Source: Psococerastis gibbosa (Eukaryota > Arthropoda > Insecta > Psocodea > Psocidae). From it: 64,000 bases of DNA. The stretch lies in contig OZ020488.1 in the NCBI GenBank assembly GCA_963971405.1, positions 42,390,888 to 42,454,887 on the forward strand, in the 5' to 3' direction. A program made the position numbers and the translations under genes. Each line of letters begins with the position of its first letter. The stretch's first letter is position 1. Shown here piece after piece: positions 45,481 to 57,081 of the stretch. The notes beneath the pieces are model-generated. The model was not told the origin of the DNA. It did no database searches and worked only from the letters and a program-made list of their open reading frames with translations.

Positions 45481-45942
45481 TTAATTCAAAAGCCATTTTT
45501 TAATTTTCGTTTTTATCTCTCCTATTTTAGTTAATTTTTTAAGTTGTATGGGCAATTCATTAAAAATTTTCGTTATACTATTTAATCTATTCCCGTATTT
45601 GTTGTAGGCTGGTTTCAAATTGACGTTTCTTGGATTTCGAGTATTGTGATGTGAATTGTTTTCTGTTTCTATGTTAAAATTCTTGTCACAGAAGTTATAT
45701 TTAATTACTTTAAATGTATAGAGTTGTTTTAGGTTTAATATTTCGAGGTACTTATATTTATCATCAATGTGGTTAAATTTTTTGTTTAGTTTGTTTGACA
45801 ATATATTCTTAATTATTCTATTTTGGGCATTTTGCACTTTATTTACATAAGTGTTTTCGTCCCTGCACCAAGATGTTATTCCGTAAGTTATTACAGACTC
45901 TATCAGGGCGTGATAAACATTTTTTATTACTTTCCTTGGCAT
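45481..45942 (-). mobile_element. LINE fragment, reverse transcriptase thumb and C-terminus (f)
   Basis: An open 153-codon reading: KVIKNVYHALIESVITYGIT, then KVQNAQNRIIKNIL and SHHNTRNPRNVNLKPAYNKY with a terminal KIFNELPIQLKK. These are conserved landmarks of CR1/jockey-like LINEs. Uninterrupted and AT-rich, so it is younger than the other LINE pieces. The 5' part is absent. The run 45400-45480 is a likely 3' UTR. Confidence 0.85.
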
Positions 45943-46019
45943 CCCGTATTTTAATTATAATAATAATAATAATATAATAATTTATAGGATTATATCAGAT
46001 CAACAGCGTATTACATTAA

Positions 46020-46360
46020 TTGGTGGTATGGGGGGGGGGCAAAACCCCAAAGGATTAGTTAAACCCGTGCACGTTTAAGTTAAAACAGTTTATAATGTTA
46101 GAATAATATGATAGGCCTACATAAAAAAAAGATACATGGCTGTAAAATTTCAAAATTTCAAAAATGTCCAAAACCACCGACGCAGGGACGGATCAAACCC
46201 ATTTGGGGAGGGGGGGGGTAGTTGTGGGTCAAAATAGACTAACCTTAAGTATGTAGTATTGATTAAATTAAGACGTAATAAATTAACTTACAACAGACTT
46301 ACTAAATGTTGAGGAGCAGCTGCCTTCCCCCCCCCCTGTATCCACCTTTGGCTTCAGGTT
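46020..46360. other. G/C-run element debris
   Basis: G run at 46029. CAGGGACGGATCAAACCCAT at 46184 is a left terminus of the CAGGGACGG family, followed by G and C runs at 46204 and 46328. A clean right terminus and duplication are missing. Confidence 0.5.
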
Positions 46361-46664
46361 CAGGCCCCCCGAAATTTATTTCTACTCATCCTTCAATGAT
46401 ATCTCTACATTTCCATGAAATTTGGCTTTCAGCAAAAAGCCAATATTGGGGCTGAATGCCACCCCCCAACTCTTAAAAAATTACTAAAGCCTGAAGAACG
46501 GGGCACGTGAAGAGCAGGAGTATTGAATTTTTTTTGCCCTATTGTAAGGTAGGCTGACATTTCACCAACTTTGGGAAAATGTCGATTGAAGGTCAACAGC
46601 TGAGGAAAACTTCCCATGATTGGAACTCTGCAGTCGGAACTGGGAACAGTTAAAGGTTTCATTG

Positions 46665-47320
46665 TTACATTTTATAGTTAGTAAAAACTGTAAGTTGATG
46701 GAAAGATAATACAAGAGCTCGAAACTTATGAATATTAAAAGGGAGGACTGTCATTAAGGGGAAGATGCGGTCTAGTAATTTGTTTCTAGCTATGGTGAAT
46801 TCAGGGCATTCCAATATAACACGCTGCATTGTGCCTTCACTTTCCAGGCAATGGCTGCAGAGAGGAGAGCATGAGCCCCGTAGGGTATGATAGATATACG
46901 TATGCCTCAGAGAGTCCATGGTTTGTCCTCAGACGTGAGATGGTAGATAAATACATGCGGTGAGTTGGGCCAGACACATTAGCAGACCATTCGTTTTTAA
47001 GCGGCCGAGGTAGAATAGACCTATAGAAGGAGCCAGAAGTATTGGAATTAAAGTCATTTACCCAGAACTGGAAATGGTGTTGTTTTATGGTCTTATAAAA
47101 TTCCTCTTTTGGGAGCAAAAAAAAAAAACTCAACGGTGCAACAATTAATGCAACGCATATATCGGCCCCAAAAGACTGGATATTCTAACGGTACCATCTC
47201 CCTCTGATCTGGAGGTACCCATCTATGTAAAGAAGGTGTATGGCACCTTGCCTTGGCTGAGTGACACTCATGCCTTGGGACTGGGACGACCTTGTGATCC
47301 CTATGCATGGAACCAGCCGG
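46665..47320 (-). mobile_element. LINE fragment, RNase H and zinc-knuckle end (g)
   Basis: Minus-strand frames read HHFQFWVNDFNSNTSGSFY, TISRLRTNHGL and, after a frameshift near 46920, SCSPLCSHCLESEGTMQRVI with LECPEF. The C-x2-C and ECP block is typical of the C-terminus of jockey/R1-like LINEs. Broken and truncated. Confidence 0.8.
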
Positions 47321-48107
47321 TATAAGGGTAAACCAGGCTACGCGGGTGTTAGATACTTACAAGGGCTGCCTAGGAACATTAGAGAGGGGAAGAAATGACT
47401 GTTTTTAGAAGACAATAAAGAGGAACTTTATAGACAAATATTTATATGTAGAGAACATGATGTGGAACTAGTCAGCAGACGTTCTTCACATAATTCTCAG
47501 TATACAGTAGATAGTACTGAAACCACTACCTATAACTGGTATATTAATTTAGGCTATTGGTTTCAGTGTTTGATTTATTTATTTGTCATTGTGTTTTAGT
47601 TTGTACAAAGAACTCTTATTGTTTTCATTGTAATGAATCAATGCAGATATATTCGATTCCATTCTATTTTTGAATTTGATTTGGAAAAAAGTATTGGACA
47701 CTGTGCGGTTATAAAAATTCAAACAGAAAATGCCGTGGCACGACAAACCAATAAGGGTGTAGGCCTGAGGACTAGTAATAGCTAGAGAAAACAAAACGAA
47801 AAACTACGGGCAGCTTACAGATAATATAAAACTCTTTTTCGAACGAAAAATCGTAATTTCCCTCTGAGCTCGTTTTCAGCGTCTGTTACCAAAGTTTACG
47901 CGCGAAACGGAAACCCAACGGAAGCTTCCACCAAAGCCTTTGCTTTCGCGCTTCAACGCGTTTTACGACTGAAATAAAATACAGCTAACAGTCAACTTCA
48001 ACAGCGTAGACGAGAATAGAATCAATGATTTTTACATGAGATCGACATTTACCTTTGACATCGCTGAGATATTTTCGCGTACCTGATTCAAGGTTTATGT
48101 GCAAAAT
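47321..48107. other. Upstream DNA, no recognised feature
   Basis: About 790 bp, AT-rich, with no exon or shared repeat found. Confidence 0.5.
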
Positions 48108-48111
48108 TTAG

Positions 48112-48484
48112 GAGAAAATGCTGTTTTGGCACCACAAATATAAATACTTTGCATTTTTTATTTCATTAACTCGGCAAGTTTTTTTAAAAGTTGGCTCATT
48201 TAAGTTGTAGAAGACTACTTCGGGTATTTTTAGTTTTAGTTTTTTTTTAGTTTTTCCAAAAACCCTATTTTACGCGAAATTTTAGTCCCGACTCCCCAGT
48301 GGTTTTTGTGAAGGAACTAAGGTAGTAAAAATTTAATATTTCCTATTATATGATGCATGAAGTAGTCTTATACAACATACATGAGCCAAATCTTTAATAA
48401 CTTGCTTTGTTAATTAAAAAAATAAATAAAAAGGCAATATAAACAGCAAATTCTGGTTGCTAATTTTCTACGTAGCATGTCCTC
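48112..48484. mobile_element. TTAA-flanked MITE, copy 2, diverged
   Basis: Interior shares TTTTTTATTTCATTAACTCG, GTTGTAGAAGACTACTTC and ATGATGCATGAAGTAGTCTT with copy 1. Right end CATGTCCTC precedes TTAA at 48485-48488. The left flank is TTAG, a mutated TTAA. Arms have diverged much more than in copy 1. Confidence 0.75.
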
Positions 48485-48715
48485 TTAAGCGATAAGAGGA
48501 CACCCCCACTAAAGTCCAAACAAAATAACTTATTTTCTGTAATACAGTAAAATTCCATTTATATCCCAAAAAATCCATAACATTATTGCTGAAGCAGCAA
48601 ATGAAAGTACTATCGTCTATCGATATTAGGCTACATACGTTTTCCTTTCAAATTTGATTGTGATTGTGATTCCCTTCCTGCTGTCCCCTAAAAGTTTTCA
48701 GTATAATTATATGCT

Positions 48716-48835
48716 TTCGATGTGACGAGGCAGTAGAATCCGGGATGATAGACCCGTGGTCGTTCTGAAAGCGTACTTCCAAACGTTTCGTCAACATCTG
48801 CGGTCGACATCTTCAATGAAACTTCTGAGATTGTT
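48716..48835 (-). repeat. Dispersed repeat with GACGAAACG hairpin, copy 2
   Basis: Complement of the unit at 25800-25915, about 90 percent alike by eye. The GTCGAC/GTTGAC stem is unchanged. Confidence 0.6.
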
Positions 48836-49064
48836 TCTCGGAGGCTCAGCAGCAACTGCTTTTCATTCCGGATTTGACTAATTCGTCACGTAACACCGGC
48901 CATGAAGGCCTTTGTAATTATATATTTCAATATGAACTAACGATGAAATCAAAATTCTTAATTTTTCATATCTATAAATCTTATCCTTTCAGATTAATGT
49001 AGCCTAGACTCGTATTTGTACTTGGTTAAGTCATGCTTTCACCTGTTTCATTGCGTCAATGATT

Positions 49065-49270
49065 TGCTTGTCTCAGCTTGTCCATTATGGCTTGCAGCCG
49101 GTGTAGGTGGACACCGAGAATGTATACCAGTTTGCCAATGGGCAAAAATTCATACAGAAACAACAAAAAACATTTCCGAAATCCATGGGGTCGTTGGCAT
49201 TGGACAAGGGACCTATGGGCTATTATAAGGAGGCCTGTGTCCATAAAAAGTTCTTCAAAAAAAAATTGCA
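49065..49270 (+). mobile_element. SINE-C reference copy
   Basis: GTCTCAGCTTGTCCATTATG, CAGCCGGTGTAGGTGGACAC, GGGCAAAAATTCATACAGAA, TCCGAAATCCATGGGGTCGT and a tail AAAAAGTTCTTC. It is about 200 bp and recurs at 26078, 30660 and 50205, with a diverged relative at 20600. No clear tRNA-like head is visible. Confidence 0.7.
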
Positions 49271-49559
49271 ACTACTACCTATTATTGTAGCCTAATTTAC
49301 GTATTACGAAATATGCCCAGACAAGCCCTGAGGACTTAGCTAAAGAAATATCTTGCTTCACCCCCCCCCCCCTCATTCCCCTCTCATCTTCTCACACTGT
49401 ATACTGTATTCAAATTTGAATTACAAATGCATTTCTATCTGAATATTTCAAGAGGTATTCGTAATTTTCGAGTTTCATTTACCCGGGGAAGTACAAGTAC
49501 TCAACGGTTTATTCCTCTCATGAGATGTAACTTGTTCACTCCTACAACCATTATATCTT

Positions 49560-50125
49560 GGGGCTGATGCTTCTCTTCAGCAAAATGTAGATATAGTGCC
49601 TGAGAAGTAGAGATATTAAAGTTGACAGCTGAGAGCGAAATTTTCAGCTTTGCTATGCTGAATGCTGCCTCTTCTGCAAATGATATTTTGCACCTAATGG
49701 GCTTCTTCTTCAAGAACATTTTTCAGCGTCTTGCTGTCAGTGCAAATATTGCGTCCATGGGCTTTGTGTACAAGTGTAAATACCTTATGCAGTAATAAAT
49801 GTGAGATAAAGTACAATATTAAGTCATCCTCGCATATAAGCGAAGTTGAAAAAAATTTGCCCAGCGGGGATTGGAACCCAGTTCACTGTTACTACTGTTA
49901 ACTTAAGGCTGATGTCGTGATGTCTCTCTTCAGCAAAATATAGATATAAGTAGTGCGTGAGAAGTAGAGATATTAAAGTTGACAGCTGAGAGCGAAATTG
50001 CTGAATGTGCTAAATGCTGACTCTTCTACAGATGATATTTTGCACCTAATGGGCTTCTTCCTCAAGAACATTTTTCAGCTTCTTGCTATGAGTGCAGATA
50101 TTGGATGCGTCCACAAGAAGAGGTG
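49560..50125. repeat. Direct duplication of about 210 bp, 350 bp apart
   Basis: Blocks 49560-49770 and 49912-50125 share AGATATTAAAGTTGACAGCT, GAGAGCGAAATT and TGATATTTTGCACCTAATGG. Small indels separate them, so the duplication is not recent. Neither block is recognised. Confidence 0.85.
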
Positions 50126-50204
50126 GAATCCTTATTTAAAACAGTGGATTAGACTTAGACTGTTATGTGACTCGTGTCCGTACTTGATTAAGTGTCCGTT
50201 ATCG

Positions 50205-50760
50205 TTTGCAGGTTTGCAGCCGGTTTGCAGTAGGTTGCCATCGAGGAATTATACCGGTTTGTCAATGGCTCAAAATTCTTAAGAGGAAGCTGGCTGCACA
50301 CATTGGCCACCCCTGAATCACCCTAAAATAGGTTGGTTTATATTTTTTATTTAAGTTAATACTTCAAGTTACATAGATTTGGTCTAATCAATTGATAGAG
50401 GACTACTTCATGCATAGCACTACGACGATTTATTTAGTTTTGGTTTAGGGGGTTTTCCGTGAAACTGATAAGCGACAGAAATCCACCGAATTATCGAATT
50501 CATGGAAAATTATACCAACAAAAATGAAAAACACCTTATAATAGGGTGTCCTCTAGCTATTGAGTAGACCAAATCTTTATAAATTTAAGTATTAACTTAA
50601 GTAAAAAATATAAACCAACCTGATTCAGGCTGATCCAGGGGTGAACAATGTGTACGGCCAGCATCCTCTTAAGGAAACAATATAAATAATGTCCGAAATC
50701 CATGGGGACGTTGGCATTCGACAAGGGTAGGCCTAGGTTTGTAAAAACGTCCTTTAGGAC
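50205..50760 (+). mobile_element. SINE-C copy split by a TTAA MITE
   Basis: SINE-C runs to CAAAATTC at 50278 and resumes after the MITE with GGAAACAATATAAATAATGT at 50673. Removing 50283-50668 and one TTAA rebuilds the sequence seen in other SINE-C copies. Confidence 0.85.
50283..50668. mobile_element. TTAA-flanked MITE, copy 3
   Basis: 386 bp; ends GAGGAAGCTGGCTGCACACA and, complemented, GAGGATGCTGGCCGTACACA. TTAA on both flanks (50279-50282, 50669-50672). Arms share GGACTACTTCATGCAT and TATTTTTTATTTAAGTTAAT motifs with copy 1. Inserted within SINE-C. Confidence 0.92.
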
Positions 50761-51690
50761 ATTATTATTATTATATAGACTGTTATGTGAGACATGTTAT
50801 AATTGTACCATATTTATAAATTAATTCTAATAGTTGTATGTTGCATACTATATCTCATTAATTTTTTCACTTTATTTTAGGACAGGGAAAATTGTTCTAC
50901 AGATACCTAGGTCCTACGGCGACCTTACCTTATTGCAAAAACAGTAGGAGTATTCACTGTGTTGGGTTCAACCTAAGGGAAAGTAGGAAACTGAGGTAAG
51001 ATGGAGGAATAGAACGCCAGTTTTTCTATTAGAAAAATAATGTCATAAGGAAACCTGTCTACCTAACAGGTCCGCTATACGCAACCTCTTGGTTGAATAC
51101 CTAGTAACATTAAACTCTTTGTAGTCAAAGAAAAAGTGAGAATTTAAAAATCGGCTGACAAAGAAGGCAAAGTTGGACATTTTGACGAAGCTGTCTATTT
51201 TAATTTCCGTCTCAAGCTAATGTGAGAGATAAGTGATTTCCTTTGTACCAAACAGCTTTTTCCTGACAATGAATGACTGATGAAGCTTCAGTAAACTTCA
51301 GACGGCTTTAATAGTTTTTGACAAAGTTGCTCGAGTTTTCGAGTTTACTTCAAAATCTTACGTGAGCGATATGACCTTAAACTTATTAGAAAAGTTCGTT
51401 AAATTATGTTTAAGTTGTAGTTTATGAGTGCGGGGGTGTTTTTAGCACAGTGTTTCAAAGATTTCATAATATAATAGAGAGAGTGGCTCGATGCTTAGCT
51501 TAAGGTTGCTTTCTTCTGAGGTCACAATCACAACGATTAGTTGGCAGAAGCTCTCTGTATATCATCCTCCAGCTCTATCAGTCTCGAGCAACCATTCTCT
51601 TCAGATCTTGTGCGAGCTTGATGAAGTTGATCCATCAATTCCTTCTTTGGCTACCCTCTTCTATTTGTTTCTTCTACTGTGTCCTCAATG
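50761..51690. other. Upstream DNA, no recognised feature
   Basis: About 930 bp with no exon or repeat identified. Confidence 0.45.
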
Positions 51691-52190
51691 ATGCTGTGCT
51701 CCAGATGAGGAACGAAAAATATCGCCTTCTGCGTGCTATATTGTACTAGTTCAGGGAAATTAGAAGAAGAGGACTCGCGGCTGAACAAGAACATCCTGGT
51801 TGAAAAACCTGAGGCAGTGGTTTGACAAGAGCATGACTGCTGTCTCCAGTGTCCAAATTGTCATGATGATCGCCAATCTTCGTTAAAGACGAAGAAAGCA
51901 CTGACCTTGCATGGTCTCCTCGAGCTGTCTCGTGTTATTAGAATCTTATAAGAATGTCGTCGGCCATGCGATGATGAGGAACGATAAATATCGCCTTCTA
52001 CATGTTACAATCCGAGGGAGGACGGAAGGACTGAGGGCTCGCAGCAGAAGAAGATTATCATAGTTGAAAAAAAAAGTAGCAAGTAGCAGTGGTTTGGCAA
52101 GAGCATGACTTCGTTTTCCAGCAAACCGATGTCCGCATTGCCATGATAATCGCTAACCATCGTTAGGACAGGCATATAAAGTAGAAGAAG
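51691..52190 (+). mobile_element. RTE-like LINE fragment, two direct copies (h)
   Basis: Plus-strand C-terminus twice. 51697-51895 reads RTSWLKNLRQWFDKSMTAVS with QIVMMIANLR. 51962-52160 reads MMRNDKYRLLHVTIRGR and again an FGKSMTS block. Both carry stops. A (GAA)n tail follows at 52182. The pair suggests a tandem duplication or two insertions of the same family. Confidence 0.8.
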
Positions 52191-53147
52191 AATTAAAATA
52201 TTTATAATAAAAATTAAAATACTGTATCACAAAACGCCGTGGCACAACAACTCGATAAGGGCTATAGGCCTAAGGACTGGTAGAGGATTCCCCTCCCCCT
52301 CTCTCTTTTAATCACTGCTCTATTCGGTAGTTGTTGAAGTCACCAACATCCCCGCTAATTGAGTTTTTCTCCTACTAGTGGAGGTGAGCTACCTGTTTGG
52401 GTTGGAGGAGCCAGGGCAAGCGGATTTTTCTTCTTTTCTTATTTCGTGTCTCGAACCAAGACCTTTCGTCTCATATTCCAGCTCTCTGCCGACTGGACTG
52501 TTCTGGCTCATGCATTGAGTATAGCATAAACACTGTCCTAACTTAATCAATGCACAACGGATGTTTTCTTCCCAAAATTTTCACGCCAATGCAAAACCTC
52601 TGATATAACCTACATTTCTAACCCGCAACAACCGACAGCACCACACAGAGGACAGAAAATCTAGTTTAAAATACAAAATTGGCTCGGCTAATCTCTTGAA
52701 TAATAAATCTCGCGTCAATCGTATTTTGAAAATGCTTTCGAGGGAGATAACCGCGGCCCCCCACTGTTTACATGCAATAATAACCCCCATTCTAATTGAG
52801 TGGGGTCGAGGCAGTGTAAAATTTTCGCTACAGCTTTAAACGTAATCCCAGGCTTTATAGTATTTATATCCAGTACATGGGATCAGGCACAATTTGATGA
52901 GGTTTTCGTATGTCATTTTGACCTAACTTGTCATAAAAACAGCGTTACTACCGTTTTTGTTGCCTCCATTTCGTCCATTTTTATGGGAAATGTCGGCGGG
53001 GTGTTTGCAGTCTCGTGTTAGAGCTTTTAACGCGCAGAGGCCATAGTGGCGACAAACTTTTTATTTTGAGACTACTATAGACATCACTAGTATCCATTTT
53101 TGTACTAGATTAAATTTCACATGAAATATATATACATATTTTATTAT
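52191..53147. other. Upstream DNA, no recognised feature
   Basis: About 950 bp; no exon or named repeat. Confidence 0.45.
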
Positions 53148-53325
53148 TATTTTTTAATGATTAATCGCATACAAACAATTTAATGAATGTATCCGGTTGA
53201 CCCCTTCAGTCGCCTCCGTAGGTTAGTACCCGTGTTGATTTACGACACGTCTCCGATCGCATGGCGTGTAAAGACTCGCACATGTGCAAGCACGTTACCA
53301 CCTGGCCAACGAAGTCGATTAATTA
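53148..53325 (-). mobile_element. SINE-A copy 4
   Basis: Reversed full unit with CATACAAACAATTTAATGAA, ACGACACGTCTCCGATCGCA and CACGTTACCACCTGGCCAAC. Close to the copy at 17940. Confidence 0.85.
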
Positions 53326-53596
53326 TTAATTGCAGGGAGAAGAGAGAAGCAATAACATTGTTTCACTTCGACGGCAGTAAGGAGCTACTCAAAGAACAGT
53401 ATTAAGTGATGCTTGGCTGAGTTTCAAATGAGCGAAAAATGTATTATTTCGTTAAATCATTATTTTTTCTTAATTCATAGATGTAGGTACATATTTAGGC
53501 ACGATACTAACCGCAACAATACGAAGACACTTCGTGAGGATTTTTAAATGCAGAAAAAACATATTCGCCCTATTCAGGGTAAGAATTCTTTCATAA

Positions 53597-53981
53597 GGTG
53601 CCCATTCCATCGACCGGCTAGGGCTATTTACAAAAACGGTGACGTGGTAGCAGACATTCAAGACTTAGGCGGGGTTTCCATCGATCTCGCATTGCAGAAT
53701 GCAAATGACATTGACGGAAATGTTTGTTTTTCTTTTTATAGAAATCTATTAAAATGTTTGTAATTAGCATATCCCATGAAGCCATTTTTTAATTTTAGTT
53801 TGTTTGTTTGTGATTTTAGTCTATGATCATTGATCAATTTTAACTATGGCATAGAGGAAAACAAACATTTCATTTGCATTCTGCAATGCGAGATCGGTGG
53901 AATCGACACCTAAGTCTTGAATGTCTGCTACCACGTCACCGTTTTTGTAAATAGCCCTAGCCGGTCGGTGGAATGGGCGCC
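53597..53981. mobile_element. Fold-back MITE copy 6
   Basis: 385 bp, GGTGCCCATTCCATCGACCG to the complementary CCGGTCGGTGGAATGGGCGC, TAA on both flanks (53594-53596, 53982-53984). Confidence 0.92.
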
Positions 53982-54106
53982 TAAGTAGTTTATAATTCCA
54001 TACTTAATGACAACAACTTGCAATGGGAAAAATTATTACTTCGAGAATTTAAAAGGAAACCTTCGTATTGTGATCGATTAATTAGTACAGCAATATTCAT
54101 TATATT

Positions 54107-54846
54107 CAGGGCCGGCCCGTGGTTTTTCAGCGCCCTAGGCGAAACTTTTGCCTAGTGCCCCCTTTCCAATTTAATTGCCCCCCTCCCCAATTGAAAATTC
54201 CTGACTTTACTTAATTCTCGGATATTTATTTGTTCCCATATTTGATAGTAGGTATGTATACATGCATATATACAGTGGCGGCTCGTCCATAAGGGCACTG
54301 GGGCTACAGCCCTCCCATAATTTTACAGGCAAACAAAGCAATTTCCTTTTAATAATAATAATAATAATAAAATAATAATATACTATTCTGAAGAAAAATG
54401 CAACTGCTACAATTCGGCTATGCTATGTGCGTGCTCTGGGCAACTTGGGGCAATTTTCAATTTAGCCCCGGGTCGCCATGGCAACCGAGTCAGGCAAAAG
54501 TTAAAAAGATCGTTCACACCATTGAAAAGGTGTACACAACTTTTCTCTTATGGACCTTGCAATGCAATTCATGCCATATGCATTTATACATGGGCAGCGG
54601 GGCAGCGCCCCAAAAATGACTTTAAATTTAACCATTTTGATACACCACGAGCCGCCACTGCATATATACCTTATTAAAAAAACCATTGTAACTTTAAAAC
54701 TACTTCTCCTTCAAACATTGTGTTTTTATTTCCGGTGAAGTTTTCTATAGTTTAATTTTTTCCGAAGAGAGCCGCTCGGTGGCGCCCCTCGCAGCTTGGC
54801 GCCCTAGGTGGTCGCCTAGTCCGCCTATAGGCACGGGCCGGCTCTG
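54107..54846. mobile_element. hAT-like element hosting a second hAT-like element
   Basis: Ends CAGGGCCGGCCCGTG and CACGGGCCGGCTCTG, one mismatch as inverted repeats. Perfect 8-bp duplication ATTATATT (54099-54106, 54847-54854). 740 bp in all, of which 388 bp are the nested element. GCGCCCTAGGCGA and its complement form inner arms. Confidence 0.93.
54273..54660. mobile_element. hAT-like MITE nested in the 54107 element
   Basis: 388 bp with perfect 14-bp inverted termini CAGTGGCGGCTCGT and a perfect 8-bp duplication CATATATA (54265-54272, 54661-54668). It contains an ATA microsatellite and no coding region. Confidence 0.95.
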
Positions 54847-55309
54847 ATTATATTATAATGTAGGCCTACGCAAGAAAACACACCAACAACGTGTAAACAA
54901 TCGTCAATATTACCTTTTGAAATTCCATGACCCTATACAACTCAGCACATCAAAGCAAAACAACAACTGTTTACCGCGCGGAAATGTTTAAAAAAAAAAT
55001 CCACCAAACAATTAAAAAATTGATGGCTTCGTTACGTCATGCGTACGATACGGGGGACACACGCTTGGTTCGTAAATGAAAAATGTTGTTTGAAAACAAA
55101 GGGCAATGATTTATTTTGGTGTCGCTTCCCTTTTTTACTGACAAGCCATTAGTCGCGTCCCTTCCTCTTTGTCCTACAGGTCACTTGTATTCAAATTTCA
55201 GCAGAGTCCACCTGTTAAATGCGGCAATTTGCTCTGTCACTTTCGATCTCGACCGCGTGGTAGAATTTGGCAACGCCTAATTTTTTTGTTTGTTCTGTGG
55301 GATTTTTTT

Positions 55310-55345
55310 TTTTTTTTGGGGGGGGGGAGGGGGGTGGGTCGATTC
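55310..55345. repeat. T-run followed by G-run
   Basis: TTTTTTTTTTTTTT then GGGGGGGGGAGGGGGGTGGG. Flanked by a SINE-A copy. Confidence 0.8.
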
Positions 55346-55357
55346 TATTTTTTATTT

Positions 55358-55552
55358 TTTTTAAATAAAATATTAATTGCATACAATTTAAAGAATTTAT
55401 CCGATTAACCTCTTCAATCGCTTCACTAAGTAACCAAATAGGTACTTGTGTCGAGTTGCGACATGTCTCCGATCGCAAGGTGTGTAGAGACTCGCACAAG
55501 TGCACAAGTACAAGCACGCCACCACCTTTCCACCTAAGTCGCTTTGTCGATC
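55358..55552 (-). mobile_element. SINE-A copy 5
   Basis: Reversed full unit with TATCCGATTAACCTCTTCAA, CGACATGTCTCCGATCGCAA and AAGCACGCCACCACCTTTCC. An (AT)n run follows at 55569. Confidence 0.85.
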
Positions 55553-55590
55553 GCTTCTAATGAAAGGATATATATATATATATATAAGTT

Positions 55591-57081
55591 ATGTCTTGCA
55601 TCATCATAAGTAGTCAGTCTACTGTATATTAATTCACTGCATCTGTATAATATATTACACTCAAGCTTTTGATGTTCATCGAGTGATCTTGGAGAAGTGG
55701 CAATGCAAAATAAGCCCGGATCGGACTCCATATTTTTTTCATTCAAATAATTCAACAATTTATTTAGCAGTGTTGTGTTTTGACTAAGTTTGTCGCCATT
55801 ATCACAGTTCCCCGTTCTTATTAGGGGTCTTCACAGTGTTGGTGTTATCGAGTTAGATGTGCTATTCAAGTTAACACACAATCGTGAGTTGAGTGTGGAC
55901 CTCGGGAGTGAGTTATCATGCTATATCGACTGAGTAAACAACGTGGTAGTAGTCAGACGTTGGTGGCACGGGTGTAAAGAAAGTGGCAGAACTCTATTCT
56001 AGTGCCACATTTGTTTATATTTTTTGTTCATTTTGGTTATTATAATTTTAAGTATTTACGGTAATTGCTTGTGATAATAGATTATACAAATAAATTTAAA
56101 TACTACAAAAGTTTAAACGCGTGTTTCAAATCAATCGACAAAAACAAATATGGCGGCGGTCAAACCTGAGCTATAGCAAGGTAAATAATAACACGTTAAC
56201 CAACTTGGAAGTGGGTTTAAGATAGCACGCTGGTTAGCTGGTTATCGGGTTATCGGTCTGTTAACTTAGCTTGATATAACACACTTAATTCGGTATAACT
56301 CGATAACACGAACACTGTGAAGACCCCTATTATTTATACCATCCAACACTGTATAGCCTAAGCCCATGAACATGCTCTTCCCAAAATAATCCCAGTTTCA
56401 ACTGTCTCGTAAGTACTATTGTATTGTTGACATACATTGGCCTGGATACGCAAAAAGTTGTCCGACACGTCACTCTACTAAAGTCAAAGTATTTATTGAT
56501 CCGCCCCCGACCGTGTCATTCAGAATTTCAGCAGTAGTCACAAAGGGCACGACAGCACTGCTAACCCGTCAGCAGTACGCTACTCAACTGTAGCTGACAG
56601 TTTGAAAAATCGGGCAAAAAGCAATATTCATGAGTTATTCAGTTGGAAAGTCCCCTACTATACATTTGTATTTCAATTTCGCTGACGAACAAGGTTTTGC
56701 GTTAGATTACTTTTTGAATCGCTGGTGCAGCAAAGGCGCGTTTTGAGTTTTATAATATAACATATTCGTCGAAGAGAACTGAGATTTCCGACAAGCATCT
56801 TTTTTAATCTTTCAATATGCTGTATGGACCCATAGCGTAATTTGGCAAGGGCGAATTTACGCATTCCGTGGTTATTTAAAGCCATAAAAACACATGGAGA
56901 ATAGAAGAGATTATGATTTTCCCAATAGGCTACTTAACAAATTTTGAAAACCTGTTTTAAAGCATTATTAGATTTATTCTAACCCCTTAAAATTATTATT
57001 AACGTTATTTAATAAGAGGAAAAAGAATTTTCCCATCAATTTACGTTTGAGGGTTGAAAAGCGGGTCACGTGGGATTGAAT
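55591..57081. other. Upstream DNA, no recognised feature
   Basis: About 1.5 kb. GTCTTCACAGTGTTGGTGTT at 55828 and the complementary AACACTGTGAAGACCCCTAT near 56312 form an inverted pair about 500 bp apart, perhaps ends of an old element. No exon. Confidence 0.45.

Noticed and set aside
45481-45942. Uninterrupted 153-codon frame as a host gene
   Set aside because: Sequence landmarks are those of a LINE reverse transcriptase C-terminus.
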